From a virus, in IMG/VR virus record IMGVR_UViG_3300042309_001835, positions 1-64,000 of that record: 64,000 bases of DNA; one strand, written 5' to 3'. Shown piece after piece: positions 9,107 to 18,005 of this stretch. The translations under genes and the position numbers were made by a program. Each line of letters begins with the position of its first letter. Within the stretch, counting starts at the first letter, position 1. The notes under the pieces are model-generated. The model was not told the DNA's origin. It worked only from the letters and a program-made list of their open reading frames with translations, and searched no databases.

Positions 9107-9855
9107 TGACCGTAACCATCTCCAGTCTGACCATAGATAAATTAACGGCGCAGCCATTTGGGTATGACGATCAAGGGGTTCTGGTAGGTCGCACTTCGCG
9201 CAAATTCAGCATAACCGGACTGGTTACGCCTAGTGAATGGTTGGATCTCGTAGATATTTACGATACTTGGCGCAACACCAGAATAGACGAACAGGATCCA
9301 GCCATCTCTGGTGTACTCGGTAGCACTGTTGGCTTCAGTGGTACCGGTCCAGGTAGTCAGACATGGACTGATATTGAATGCTGGTTTATCAGTGCGCCAA
9401 GTGCTGAGCAAGCGGGTGCATGGCTGTCTGTAAATGTCGAACTAGTAGACGCAGGGCAAGCCTTAGAAGTAATACTGAAGCAACAATTAGACGAGTCAGG
9501 GCAGAGCGAACTGAAGCCTGATTTTGGTACTATTACGCTTAGCTCTACGACTTTAACATTAACAAAACCGGTTGATACCTATGGTCCAGGCCCAACTCTG
9601 GAATTGACGGCCGCCGGTACCCATTACCTGTCTGGCCCTTTGACAGTATACAAAATAAAAGACGTCGAGGGAACTACAAATTTGGCAGGTTGGGATGATG
9701 TACGCAGTTGGTATGAAAGTCAAATTGTGGCAGTACCACTTACTGGCAGCTATTTTCCAATAAGTCCACCAACTGCGACGGCTGAGCGCAAGATAATCAG
9801 CGGAAGTCCAACGGATGTCTATACGGTGTCGATTCAACTTGGGCTGGTGATGTAA
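9106..9855 (+). CDS. distal tail protein candidate
   Basis: A 249-residue beta-rich protein coupled to the tape measure gene. It contains VGRTSRKFSITGLVTPSEWLD-like strands and an aromatic WYESQ segment. The slot directly after the tape measure is where Dit/distal tail proteins lie, linking the tube to the tip. Sequence alone does not prove the fold. Confidence 0.55.
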   Translation: MTVTISSLTIDKLTAQPFGYDDQGVLVGRTSRKFSITGLVTPSEWLDLVDIYDTWRNTRIDEQDPAISGVLGSTVGFSGTGPGSQTWTDIECWFISAPSAEQAGAWLSVNVELVDAGQALEVILKQQLDESGQSELKPDFGTITLSSTTLTLTKPVDTYGPGPTLELTAAGTHYLSGPLTVYKIKDVEGTTNLAGWDDVRSWYESQIVAVPLTGSYFPISPPTATAERKIISGSPTDVYTVSIQLGLVM

Positions 9856-9856
9856 C

Positions 9857-12427
9857 ATGACTCTAGACATTAGAGCAACAGTAGAATGCAGCCTGGGCGA
9901 GGTGATCAGTGCTAGCCTGAGTGATGACTACATCCAAGGCAATGGATTGATCAAAACGCAAGGCAGTTGTCTGATAAACGGACTCATAACACCACCTGTC
10001 GGCACTGTTGTTACTTTTGATTACACAAAGGACGGTGTAACCAGGAGTATTCCGCGCAAAATGCGGGTGCTCAGCAGTTTTGCTGACCCGTATCGCAGGA
10101 CGACAGAAGTACAAATGGGTTGTTTACTGACATTCCTGTCAGATGCGAGGGAACCAATCGAATGGAGCGCATTGAACGATCCAAGAAATAGCAACTATAC
10201 CGAAGAAGACAAGAGTATCATTGTGATACCAATAAGCGCAAGTTCTATTGCCCATAGGTGCCTAACAGGCCTGGAAATAGTTCCATTCAACGATCCTGGA
10301 TTGACCAATAGCTTTAGTATCGAAACATTTGACTTCAGTTCGGGGTATGTCAACATCTTGAGTGACTTACTGTATTCGGAGTCAAAATGCGGATATCTGA
10401 ATATGAACGACGAATTGGTTATAATTGATTTATCCCAGGAAGGTGGCACCGGTCCACTGTTGTCTGAAGACAAGATAATTGATATTGGCAGCATAAATTC
10501 CGGCGCGGTTCCGGGTGAGGGTGTAATCGTAAAGTACAATACACTGAAACTGTTTAATTCAGCCGAACTAAAAACTGAGATAAATGAAGCTGGCCAGGAG
10601 GTTCCCGCAGAGACACCAAACCCCTCAAGCAAAGTTCCCGAGTCGGAAGTACTTGCCGCACAGGCAATTGCAAATGGAACAGCTCCAGAAATACTTACCA
10701 CGGAAGTTGGGGACGCTTACCGAAGAATACTGGTAGCCAGAAATGAAGCCAACACAGAAGTGGGGGCTCCAGCTTTTGGTCTGTATAACTACAAGCAAAA
10801 CCCTGGGACGTTGCAAGAAGTAACGCAGACAATAGTCACATCGCATGCACCCTATACCTCAACAAGGAAAAATTATTCAGCAGTTCAAGTTAAAAATCAA
10901 AGTGACGGATCTATATCTTACGAAAACGAAAGACAAACATATGAGCGAACTGTTTCGACAAATGTTCTGGGTATTACTGCCAGTTCGTTGTTTCAAAATA
11001 TAGCCGATGTAGCGGCATCTGTGGGACTTGCTCCACCGAACCCTAATCTGGGTGGAGGTTCGCCAACTATTGTTGAAAAAACATTTGAGTATTTCGATAA
11101 CGGCGACTCGGTAGAGAACGAAATTAAGTACCAGAGTGCAACTCATGTTGCTGCTGAGATGAACCTAGACTGGGCATATCCAATTACGAACGGATACGGG
11201 TACGTGAGTTTTGGCGCTAACATGATTCCCGTTGAACAGGTAACTACAGTGAAGAAAGTTACCGCTGGTATTGAGTCAACTTATACATATTATTACAGGC
11301 TATGGCATCAAACGATAAGTGGACAAATAGCTACGGCCATGGCTTCAAGCTCTAGCAAAATCGACAACGCGCAGGCTGCGTCTGACTATTTCAACAAATC
11401 CGTGTATACCGCCGGAGGCGGCACCAGGCCGGGGGTTGTTTTTGACTATATGACCACCAGTATCAGCTACAAGAGCAGTTTCCCAACAGGTAAGGTCACC
11501 AGAACCACCAGTGTGCTTACCCGGTACGCCGCACCCGCCAATGTTACTAAACCTGCAACGCTCGAGCCACCACCTGAGCCAGGCTCCCCTAAAAAAGAGC
11601 GCAAAATAGGCTTTGCCGACAATGCAGCAACATCAGCAGACTACAGGACAGAGGGTGTGTCGGAAATAGAATTTATTTCCGGCAACTATGGCGCAAAACG
11701 AATTACCGAATTCAGTATGCCATATGCCCCAGATGATAGATTCATAAAATCAGGCGATGAGTACTATTCGGTAAGTTCCGGGGCAGGCTCAAAAGCCAAT
11801 ATTTTTGGTCGCGTACAGAACAGATTGTTGCTGGCAAATAGGTCGGGACTAAATGTAACAACAGTTCCAGAATTATTGCCAAACAACCCTTTTGATCCGA
11901 TAATCATTGAAGCCAATGGTCTGTCGGCGATGTACAGATTAAATGGTACATCATGGTCTATTGACAGTAGCGGAGTTGTTGTCAGCAGCGATGGGCTATT
12001 CTGGGGCGCAGTGGGTGGAACAGGACAGTTCTGGTTCCCGGTTGCTCCTGGTATAACGTCACTTCCAAGCACACCACCTGCTGTTGACGGGCAGGTAACC
12101 GTACCTTATGTTGCCCCTAGTTGGCTGGAAATTATACCAATTACAGCCTCAACCAGAACGAAAGTAGTCGTTACAAGGTTTCAATATTCTTTGAATTTAC
12201 TGACCGAGGCAAGCGTGCCAGTCCATACTGAGATTGTGGCCACTAGGGTAATCAGGTTGGATTCTGTCCAAATCGGGCTTTCTGCTTTGCCTGTCACGGT
12301 AAATCATCTAATAAAAACCTCTGCGGTTCAAATTACCGTAACAGCGCTACCGGTTACGACGCTGCATCCGGTAAAAGCTGGTGCAGTTCAAGTTACTCTA
12401 ACGGCACTGCCCCCGTTGAGCCCATAG
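9857..12427 (+). CDS. tail tip / baseplate hub protein
   Basis: 856 residues, coupled to the preceding gene by a one-base gap. The first 250 residues are beta-rich, with IDIGSINSGAVPGEGVIVKYN resembling the hub domains of tail tip proteins. The middle is Tyr- and Thr-rich. The last 60 residues contain three imperfect repeats of about 19 residues (pattern AVQxxxxALPVTxxHxxKx). It probably forms the tail tip and carries attachment domains. Confidence 0.6.
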   Translation: MTLDIRATVECSLGEVISASLSDDYIQGNGLIKTQGSCLINGLITPPVGTVVTFDYTKDGVTRSIPRKMRVLSSFADPYRRTTEVQMGCLLTFLSDAREPIEWSALNDPRNSNYTEEDKSIIVIPISASSIAHRCLTGLEIVPFNDPGLTNSFSIETFDFSSGYVNILSDLLYSESKCGYLNMNDELVIIDLSQEGGTGPLLSEDKIIDIGSINSGAVPGEGVIVKYNTLKLFNSAELKTEINEAGQEVPAETPNPSSKVPESEVLAAQAIANGTAPEILTTEVGDAYRRILVARNEANTEVGAPAFGLYNYKQNPGTLQEVTQTIVTSHAPYTSTRKNYSAVQVKNQSDGSISYENERQTYERTVSTNVLGITASSLFQNIADVAASVGLAPPNPNLGGGSPTIVEKTFEYFDNGDSVENEIKYQSATHVAAEMNLDWAYPITNGYGYVSFGANMIPVEQVTTVKKVTAGIESTYTYYYRLWHQTISGQIATAMASSSSKIDNAQAASDYFNKSVYTAGGGTRPGVVFDYMTTSISYKSSFPTGKVTRTTSVLTRYAAPANVTKPATLEPPPEPGSPKKERKIGFADNAATSADYRTEGVSEIEFISGNYGAKRITEFSMPYAPDDRFIKSGDEYYSVSSGAGSKANIFGRVQNRLLLANRSGLNVTTVPELLPNNPFDPIIIEANGLSAMYRLNGTSWSIDSSGVVVSSDGLFWGAVGGTGQFWFPVAPGITSLPSTPPAVDGQVTVPYVAPSWLEIIPITASTRTKVVVTRFQYSLNLLTEASVPVHTEIVATRVIRLDSVQIGLSALPVTVNHLIKTSAVQITVTALPVTTLHPVKAGAVQVTLTALPPLSP

Positions 12428-12462
12428 AAAATTTGGAACCATAGATAAGCCGTTTCAACAAA

Positions 12463-12888
12463 ATGTCGACCGTATCTCTATATAACCATACCAGCTCATA
12501 CGTTATGGATCTTGACCTTGACGGATACTCATATTATTTGATGCTATGCGCCAGCAGTACATTTGACGCAACTGATGCAACATTGGCTGATATAACAAAG
12601 ACCGAGGTGGCAGGCGGCAATGGCTACACGACGGGCGGACAAGAATTGATGAATAAAGCGATTACGACTGTAAATACGAACAACGCCAAGTTCCTGGCCG
12701 ACAATGTTGAATGGCCAGTAACCAGCGGCAGCATAACCGCAGATAGTGCTATTCTGTACTACTCTGATGGAAATACCAACCCGCCACTGCTGCATATCGA
12801 TTTTGGAGCATCGATTGAAGTTTCATCGGGAAATTCATTCCTCGTCGGATGGGATCCAGATGGAATAATTGTGCTGGATACACCGTAA
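12463..12888 (+). CDS. small tail protein, paralogue of the next gene
   Basis: A 141-residue protein with a YYLMLCASSTFDATDATLAD segment followed by TEVAGGNGY. The next gene has the same order (VNVMLCNSSGNSF, then TAEVTGSGY). Both are all-beta and lie between the tail tip and a lectin-like protein. They are likely tip accessory or fibre-base subunits. No catalytic motif is visible. Confidence 0.6.
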   Translation: MSTVSLYNHTSSYVMDLDLDGYSYYLMLCASSTFDATDATLADITKTEVAGGNGYTTGGQELMNKAITTVNTNNAKFLADNVEWPVTSGSITADSAILYYSDGNTNPPLLHIDFGASIEVSSGNSFLVGWDPDGIIVLDTP

Positions 12889-12948
12889 CGAGATTACAAA
12901 ATATAGGAATTATAGCTAAGCAGTACAGGCGTTTCTTCTGTTGTTATT

Positions 12949-13353
12949 ATGGCATTATCCGCATTGATTAGCACGAAAGAACTGCAAAGACAGGCGGAAT
13001 TGTGCCTTGAGGGTAATACAGTCAATGTAATGTTATGCAATTCGAGTGGCAACAGCTTCACCGCAGAAAGCACTGTAGCCGACTGGCAAACGGCAGAAGT
13101 GACTGGGAGTGGCTACGTCAGGTTCAGTCAGACCGTGCAGGCCGGTAGCTACAACTCTGGATTGGCTTCTTACGTCATACCAAATATTGATGCTGCTTTT
13201 GAATGCGACACAACTCCGTTAAGTTACGATAGGATCATTATATATTTTACTGGTGAGACATATATCCACAGCATGCTTTCTGAAAACCCGACAATTTCCC
13301 TGACACCAGGTCAAGCGCAAACCTACCGCATCAGCCTAAGGCAGGACGACTGA
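12949..13353 (+). CDS. small tail protein, paralogue of the previous gene
   Basis: 134 residues. It shares the MLCxSS / TVADWQTAEV / GSGY framework with the gene before it and is beta-rich throughout. The TGA overlaps the ATG of the following gene (ACTGATG), which couples it to the lectin-like protein. Probably a tail tip accessory protein. Confidence 0.6.
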   Translation: MALSALISTKELQRQAELCLEGNTVNVMLCNSSGNSFTAESTVADWQTAEVTGSGYVRFSQTVQAGSYNSGLASYVIPNIDAAFECDTTPLSYDRIIIYFTGETYIHSMLSENPTISLTPGQAQTYRISLRQDD

Positions 13354-14744
13354 TGTCGTTAAATCTGAATATCAATGTTGACTTTGATGGCTTACTGGAA
13401 TCAGCACGTCAACTGGTAAAAGCAAACAGGCAAAAAATAACCAGAAGGGATAATTCGACTGCGGTAAGGAATACAGCCAGCACAACTATAGCAACAAAAA
13501 ATAAAACACTGGGTCAGACTTACCCCGTAGCGCCACCCCCAGGATTTCCACCAACGCAAGCACCAACGCAATCACGCCCCAGCGTTAATACCGGCACACC
13601 CAGTACAATAAATACAAGCCTTCGAACCCAGACAACATCATCTGGGTCCATGGCAAATCAAAATATTGGCGCCCCCAAAAAAGATTTTTATCGCGGATCC
13701 AAAATAGGAGCAGGGCCTCGACGAGACGGCGAACTGGGATTCTTGCTGCCCTCTGGCCTGACATTTGACACTTCCATTCAAGGACCGTTTGCAGGCTTAT
13801 CGACGTCGCCTATTGATTTTCTTTATGGGGACGCATCTAGAGACGGGGCTTTTTTGGGCAGAGTGAAAGGATATACAAATAACTTTGTGACCAGCCAGGC
13901 GATTCATTTTTCTGATGGTTATCCATCGGCGGGCGTTGACACCCTTATTGACGCACGTCCTCTTTATTCTAGCGATGGCGGCTACCAAGGCGGCTATTTG
14001 ACCTACCCAAGAGCTGATACGTTCGACCAGTTAAACATGCCGGACGCTGAAGCCTCGTTTCTGTATTTATCTCACTTAGTTGCTGCGGGCAGCGCGATAC
14101 GCACAAAATTTATTGAACGCCCAGGAGGTCTCTTTGATAGAGTTTATGCATCTGGAGAAAAAATTAGATCAGTGCCGGGCAGATCGAACAGCAAAGGCTT
14201 CACACTTGAATTTATTGTTAAACTCGCAGCCTCCGAGACGGGCGTCGGCTATTCCAGGGTCATTGCAATTGTTTACGGCTCTGACGAGTACGGTTACGAC
14301 TCCGCAAATGCCTTCAATATACCGTTCTATGTGGAGGCAATTGATGAACTTAACGATAACGGAGCTGGCGCTACGTTTAATGGCTACATAATGAATACAA
14401 AAAGCGATAAAAACTGGTATCGGAACGGTAGCTTTAATCATTTTGCCTTTGTTGTGAAATATGAAGGTCCCGTGTACACCACAGCCTACGTCAATGGAGA
14501 GCGAGTAACCAACATCAGTGACTCTGTTACCTTCCCGCCTGGAATAGAATATGGACGATCCAGACTTTTCGATATAGAAATCCTTATGGACGATGCCAAC
14601 AGAGTCCTAAGAGTCGGCCCGGGTAGCTGGATTGCGACAGGCTACCCCGGCAAGTCAACCTTGAAAGCCTTGCGCTGGACGAACAAGATACTTTATACCG
14701 GAAACTCGTTCAACCCACCAACTGACCTTACATCCTTAGCGTAA
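13353..14744 (+). CDS. lectin-like tail protein (concanavalin/LamG-type fold candidate)
   Basis: 463 residues. Residues 1-60 are basic and helical. Residues 50-100 are a Pro/Thr-rich linker. The C-terminal 300 residues are beta-rich with FTLEFIVKLAASE and FNHFAFVVKYEG plus TTAYVNGERV, the strand pattern of LamG/concanavalin-like sugar-binding domains. It probably binds the host surface. No enzyme motif seen. Confidence 0.55.
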   Translation: MSLNLNINVDFDGLLESARQLVKANRQKITRRDNSTAVRNTASTTIATKNKTLGQTYPVAPPPGFPPTQAPTQSRPSVNTGTPSTINTSLRTQTTSSGSMANQNIGAPKKDFYRGSKIGAGPRRDGELGFLLPSGLTFDTSIQGPFAGLSTSPIDFLYGDASRDGAFLGRVKGYTNNFVTSQAIHFSDGYPSAGVDTLIDARPLYSSDGGYQGGYLTYPRADTFDQLNMPDAEASFLYLSHLVAAGSAIRTKFIERPGGLFDRVYASGEKIRSVPGRSNSKGFTLEFIVKLAASETGVGYSRVIAIVYGSDEYGYDSANAFNIPFYVEAIDELNDNGAGATFNGYIMNTKSDKNWYRNGSFNHFAFVVKYEGPVYTTAYVNGERVTNISDSVTFPPGIEYGRSRLFDIEILMDDANRVLRVGPGSWIATGYPGKSTLKALRWTNKILYTGNSFNPPTDLTSLA

Positions 14745-14957
14745 GCCTAGCGACAGGCCCATTAAATCCAAGCACAAGCACGGATCAATTCTTACATTTA
14801 ACAGGATAAGGCGCCTCGCTTGATCTGGTTGATATTTGCCAGGAAATTAGACCCACCAGCAAAATGCTTCACGACAGAAACTCTACTACGTCAGATGCCA
14901 TCGACACCTTAATCATGCAAGGAATAATATAGAGACTGATAATAGCTGGAGTTCAGT
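14745..14957 (+). other. intergenic stretch without a clear gene
   Basis: The 394-bp gap between the lectin-like gene and the scaffold gene holds one credible small ORF (14958). Before that, a frame from about 14820 to 14925 reads protein-like (DICQEIRPTSKMLHDRNS) but lacks a start codon and may be a remnant. No terminator or promoter stands out. Confidence 0.4.
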
Positions 14958-15092
14958 ATGCCACTGCCAAACGATTACCAAAAAATTAACCTGTTGACCC
15001 AAAGTCAATTGCAAACAAAGGTAAACAGGTATATATTCAACCAACAGCAACTGAATAAAAAAACAGCGGCAGAAATCGCTAAAAGGTTCTAG
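14958..15092 (+). CDS. small hypothetical protein (44 aa)
   Basis: ATG 14958 to TAG 15090-15092. The product is basic and helical, with a Gln-rich middle and the end KKTAAEIAKRF, which looks like part of a helix-turn-helix or a capsid-binding peptide. It sits 46 bp before the scaffold gene. It is too short for a firm call but has plausible composition. Confidence 0.4.
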   Translation: MPLPNDYQKINLLTQSQLQTKVNRYIFNQQQLNKKTAAEIAKRF

Positions 15093-15138
15093 TTCTTGGC
15101 ATACTAGCGGGCACTAAATGGCGTGATGCCTGGTAACA

Positions 15139-15876
15139 ATGCCCGAAGACAACAGCAATGCACCCGAGACGAGTGCAGACAACACGGAAGAGCAAAAAGC
15201 GACGGAAACCGCAGATGATCGCAGCTATTCCGAGGAAGAAGTTCAGAACCTGCTGAAGGCGCTGAAATCCGAACGTGAAACGCGTAAGATCTACGAGAAA
15301 GAGGTAAAGGAGAAAAGCGCCCAACTGGAGAAGTTTGCGCAAATCAACCCAAACGAATACCGCAAACTGCAAGAAGAAGCAGCTATCGCTGCGCGTGAAA
15401 AGGCTGCTGCCGATGAGCGCACTGCATTGCTGGAGGAAAAGTACGGCAAACAGGCAGCAGAAGCCGTCCAGCAGCGCGACAGTGCCCACAAGGAACTACT
15501 GGAGTTCCGCAAGCGTTATTCACTGGAAAAGGTATTCTTCTCGGCTGGCGGTCGCACTGATTCCGCAGATGGCGTGTCATTTTTTGACATGTTAGCCAAC
15601 CAAATCGGTGGCCATTTCCGCCTGGAACCCGACAACAGTATTACTGTTGTTGATTCCAACGGTGTGCCGATCCTGGACAAGGAATCCGGCCGCCGGATTA
15701 ACCCTGAAGATTACCTGGGTGGATTCAAAAACCATCCAATCTATGGCACTTTCTTCAAGGGCTCCAAGGGGTCTGGTGCTGGTATCGGCTACGGCGGTAC
15801 CGACACGAATGGCATGACCAGTGAAGACTTGAGCACGCTCAGTCGTGATGAGTTGTTCCTGAAAGCATTTGGTTGA
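15139..15876 (+). CDS. scaffolding protein
   Basis: 245 residues. It has an acidic, Asn/Glu-rich N-terminus and a continuous charged coiled coil over about residues 35-135 (VQNLLKALKSERETRK, then EKYGKQAAEAVQQRD). A C-terminal segment is Gly-rich and ends LSRDELFLKAFG. This is the composition of internal scaffolds that bind the capsid through the C-terminus. It lies directly upstream of the capsid gene. No protease motif was found, so capsid maturation may not use a phage protease encoded here. Confidence 0.8.
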   Translation: MPEDNSNAPETSADNTEEQKATETADDRSYSEEEVQNLLKALKSERETRKIYEKEVKEKSAQLEKFAQINPNEYRKLQEEAAIAAREKAAADERTALLEEKYGKQAAEAVQQRDSAHKELLEFRKRYSLEKVFFSAGGRTDSADGVSFFDMLANQIGGHFRLEPDNSITVVDSNGVPILDKESGRRINPEDYLGGFKNHPIYGTFFKGSKGSGAGIGYGGTDTNGMTSEDLSTLSRDELFLKAFG

Positions 15877-15900
15877 TCCCAGGCTTAAATGTTAACTATG

Positions 15901-15924
15901 GGCCAGCTTTTTGCTGGCCTTTTT
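15901..15924 (+). terminator. rho-independent terminator after scaffold
   Basis: GGCCAGC (15901-15907), loop TTTTT, GCTGGCC (15913-15919), then five T. It separates scaffold from capsid transcription, so the capsid gene probably has its own promoter. Confidence 0.85.
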
Positions 15925-15995
15925 GATTTTTAGGTATCATAAGTTTGAGTACCCAGCCCTGAGTTGGTTGTGATGACCTATCGGGGAGGGTCTAG

Positions 15996-16023
15996 CGCTA
16001 ATGAATGAGACATTCATGTAGCG
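15996..16023 (+). promoter_or_regulatory. stem-loop in the capsid gene leader
   Basis: CGCTA ATGAATG (15996-16007), loop AGA, CATTCAT G TAGCG (16011-16023): a 12-pair stem with one bulged G and no T run after it. It lies 42 bases before the capsid start and so would be in the 5' leader or the promoter. It could stabilise the mRNA or act as a protein-binding site. Confidence 0.5.
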
Positions 16024-16065
16024 ATTTACCTTTCCTGTTTACGTTCATCTACCCCCATAGGAATC

Positions 16066-16968
16066 ATGGCATTAACTCTTGCTGAAGCCAAGAAGCATTC
16101 TACTAACCCGCAGGAACTCGCGATTATCACCGAGCTTGCTGCTGGTCCCCTGCTGCAAAACCTGCCGTTCCGTGAAGTTCAGGGCAACGGTCTGTTCTGG
16201 AAGCGTGAGGAGTCCCTCGGCGACGTGGGTTTCCGTACGTTCAACGCTGGTTATACCGAAAGCTATGCCACCGTCAAGCAGCACAGCGAAGCGCTGAAGC
16301 TGTTCGGTGGTGACATCAAGGTTGACCGCGCTATCGTCGACCTGGAGGGCCCCGAGGCTCGCGCCTATCAGGTGCAAGCCAAGACCCGTGCAATGCGTCT
16401 GGCCTTTGAGGGCCTGTTCATCAACGGTGACTCCAACGGTAGTGGCGCTGAGTTTGACGGCCTGGCAAATCGCCTGCCCGTTGGCTCCAGCCAGTACATC
16501 GCCAACGGCGTTTCCCCCGCCGCTCTGGACACCGGTGCCCTGGACGAAGCTATCGACGCAGTGGATGCACAAGGTGGCACCAAGTACCTTGTGATGTCCA
16601 AGTCCGCTCGTCGTCACCTGAGCAAGGTGGCTCGCGCCAACGGTCAGATCGACATCGAGCGCAACGACTTCGGCTACCAGCAACTGTTCTACGGTGGCAT
16701 TCCGGTGCTTGAGCTGGATCGCGACCACCAGAACGTTGCCATCCTGGATAGCGATGCCAGCGATCAGTCCATCTACGTGGTGGCCTTCGGCAACGATCTG
16801 CTGACCGGTCTGCAGAACGGTGGCCCTCAGGTGCGTGACCTTGGTGAAGCGACCGATTCGCCCGTCTTGGTTACCCGCGTTGAATGGTATTGCGGGATGG
16901 CTTTGATCAATGGCCGAGCCGCTGCCCGTCTCGCCAACGTGGACGCTACTGCCTCGCTTGTGTCCTGA
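16066..16968 (+). CDS. major capsid protein (HK97 fold)
   Basis: 300 residues. Features of compact HK97-like capsid proteins are visible: an N-terminal helix, WKREESLGDVGFRTFN (E-loop region), a central spine helix (ARAYQVQAKTRAMRLAFEG), FINGDSNGSGAEFDGL, and a C-terminal A-domain strand pattern with QSIYVVAFG and PVLVTRVEWYCGMA. Codon use is clearly GC-rich and biased compared with early genes, as expected for the most abundant protein. The start has AGGA just upstream and a strong terminator follows. Confidence 0.9.
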   Translation: MALTLAEAKKHSTNPQELAIITELAAGPLLQNLPFREVQGNGLFWKREESLGDVGFRTFNAGYTESYATVKQHSEALKLFGGDIKVDRAIVDLEGPEARAYQVQAKTRAMRLAFEGLFINGDSNGSGAEFDGLANRLPVGSSQYIANGVSPAALDTGALDEAIDAVDAQGGTKYLVMSKSARRHLSKVARANGQIDIERNDFGYQQLFYGGIPVLELDRDHQNVAILDSDASDQSIYVVAFGNDLLTGLQNGGPQVRDLGEATDSPVLVTRVEWYCGMALINGRAAARLANVDATASLVS

Positions 16969-16984
16969 TCTTACCGAAGCTTCC

Positions 16985-17009
16985 GGGGGCCGCAGGGCCC
17001 CCTTTTTTT
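16985..17009 (+). terminator. strong rho-independent terminator after capsid gene
   Basis: GGGGGCC (16985-16991), loop GCAG, GGCCCCC (16996-17002), then seven T. This is the strongest terminator in the window. Confidence 0.92.
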
Positions 17010-17142
17010 GTCCAGTTACTTGATCCATGCGAAATATCGGTAGTCACTGGTGGTACTGTTTAGTTGTATGACAAATCCACAACTAGGAACACTAATCTGG
17101 TCGAGCCACGTAACGGAAAACTAACTGGAATGAACAAATTCA

Positions 17143-17976
17143 GTGATTTTATCGTCTTCTGATATCCTTAGGATTGTTTCCAGTGATCCGGTAATCCGGG
17201 TATCGGCACGCGTAAAAATAGTTGAAACCAAGCCTCCGATTGAGACTGTTGATAATACCATCATTTACATTGGGAAATATCCAACCACTTCAGATTTCGA
17301 AGCTACTTGGAATATTTGGATTGCTGATACTTCGAATGAACCGCTGGATATAATCCTGGCGCAACTACAAAAACTGCTGCCAGGATTTACTGTTACTGAT
17401 AATGGCATCGTTATAAAGGCAACCGTAACAACGCTCAGGTCTGCAAATACTGAAACCGCACCAGTACCAGAAGTTAATCGCGAGCAAGGCCTGCTTGCTT
17501 TGCTGCAGGCAAGATTCGATGACCTGAAGCAGTCAATAGAAGATCGGATGCTGATTGTTGGCCCCGGCAGGGCTGGCAAGGACGGAAAACCAGGTCGCGA
17601 TGGCAAAGATGGCAAGAATGGTAAAGATGGCGTCAATGGCCAGGACTTAATTGCGAGTGAAGCTGAACTGAATGACCTGAAAGACGTCTTCACCAGTGAC
17701 GCCCAACGCGGTCAGTTCCTGATGTTTGATGGCGCCTCCTGGGTCGCTCGGTTCGTTCCGCAGATCATCCGAGCCGGTGGAGGCGGCGGTGGCACGGGTG
17801 GCGGAATTGAAGAAGCGCCCATTGACGGCAACTATTACGTCAGGCAAGACGGTCAATGGGTCAATCTGATTGATGCACTGGCTGGCCTTGGCAATATTGA
17901 TGCTGGTGATTTCACGACTGGCCTGGCAGATACCAATAACTCCAGCCAGTTCGATGGTGGAGATTTCAGTCAATAA
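17143..17976 (+). CDS. short collagen-like fibre / adaptor protein
   Basis: 277 residues from GTG 17143. The N-terminal 135 residues form an alpha/beta domain, followed by a helix and a short Gly-X-Y stretch (GRAGKDGKPGRDGKDGKNG, about residues 143-167). The fibre-tip motif LKDVFTSDAQRGQFLMFDG follows, then a Gly-run linker and a C-terminal WVNLIDALAG segment. The Lys/Asp-rich collagen unit differs from the Thr-rich one in the next gene. It probably forms a trimeric fibre or fibre adaptor. Confidence 0.7.
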   Translation: MILSSSDILRIVSSDPVIRVSARVKIVETKPPIETVDNTIIYIGKYPTTSDFEATWNIWIADTSNEPLDIILAQLQKLLPGFTVTDNGIVIKATVTTLRSANTETAPVPEVNREQGLLALLQARFDDLKQSIEDRMLIVGPGRAGKDGKPGRDGKDGKNGKDGVNGQDLIASEAELNDLKDVFTSDAQRGQFLMFDGASWVARFVPQIIRAGGGGGGTGGGIEEAPIDGNYYVRQDGQWVNLIDALAGLGNIDAGDFTTGLADTNNSSQFDGGDFSQ

Positions 17977-18005
17977 CAGGAAAACTATTCTGATTCACGA
18001 AAAGC

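Noticed and set aside
14820-14925. Protein-like frame before the 44-aa ORF
   Set aside because: No ATG, GTG or TTG start in frame apart from a short internal ATG at about 14859; may be a remnant.
16072-17028. 318-codon minus-strand frame opposite the capsid gene
   Set aside because: It is an antisense shadow produced by the capsid gene's strong GC-rich codon bias; it contains no domain and covers the terminator.
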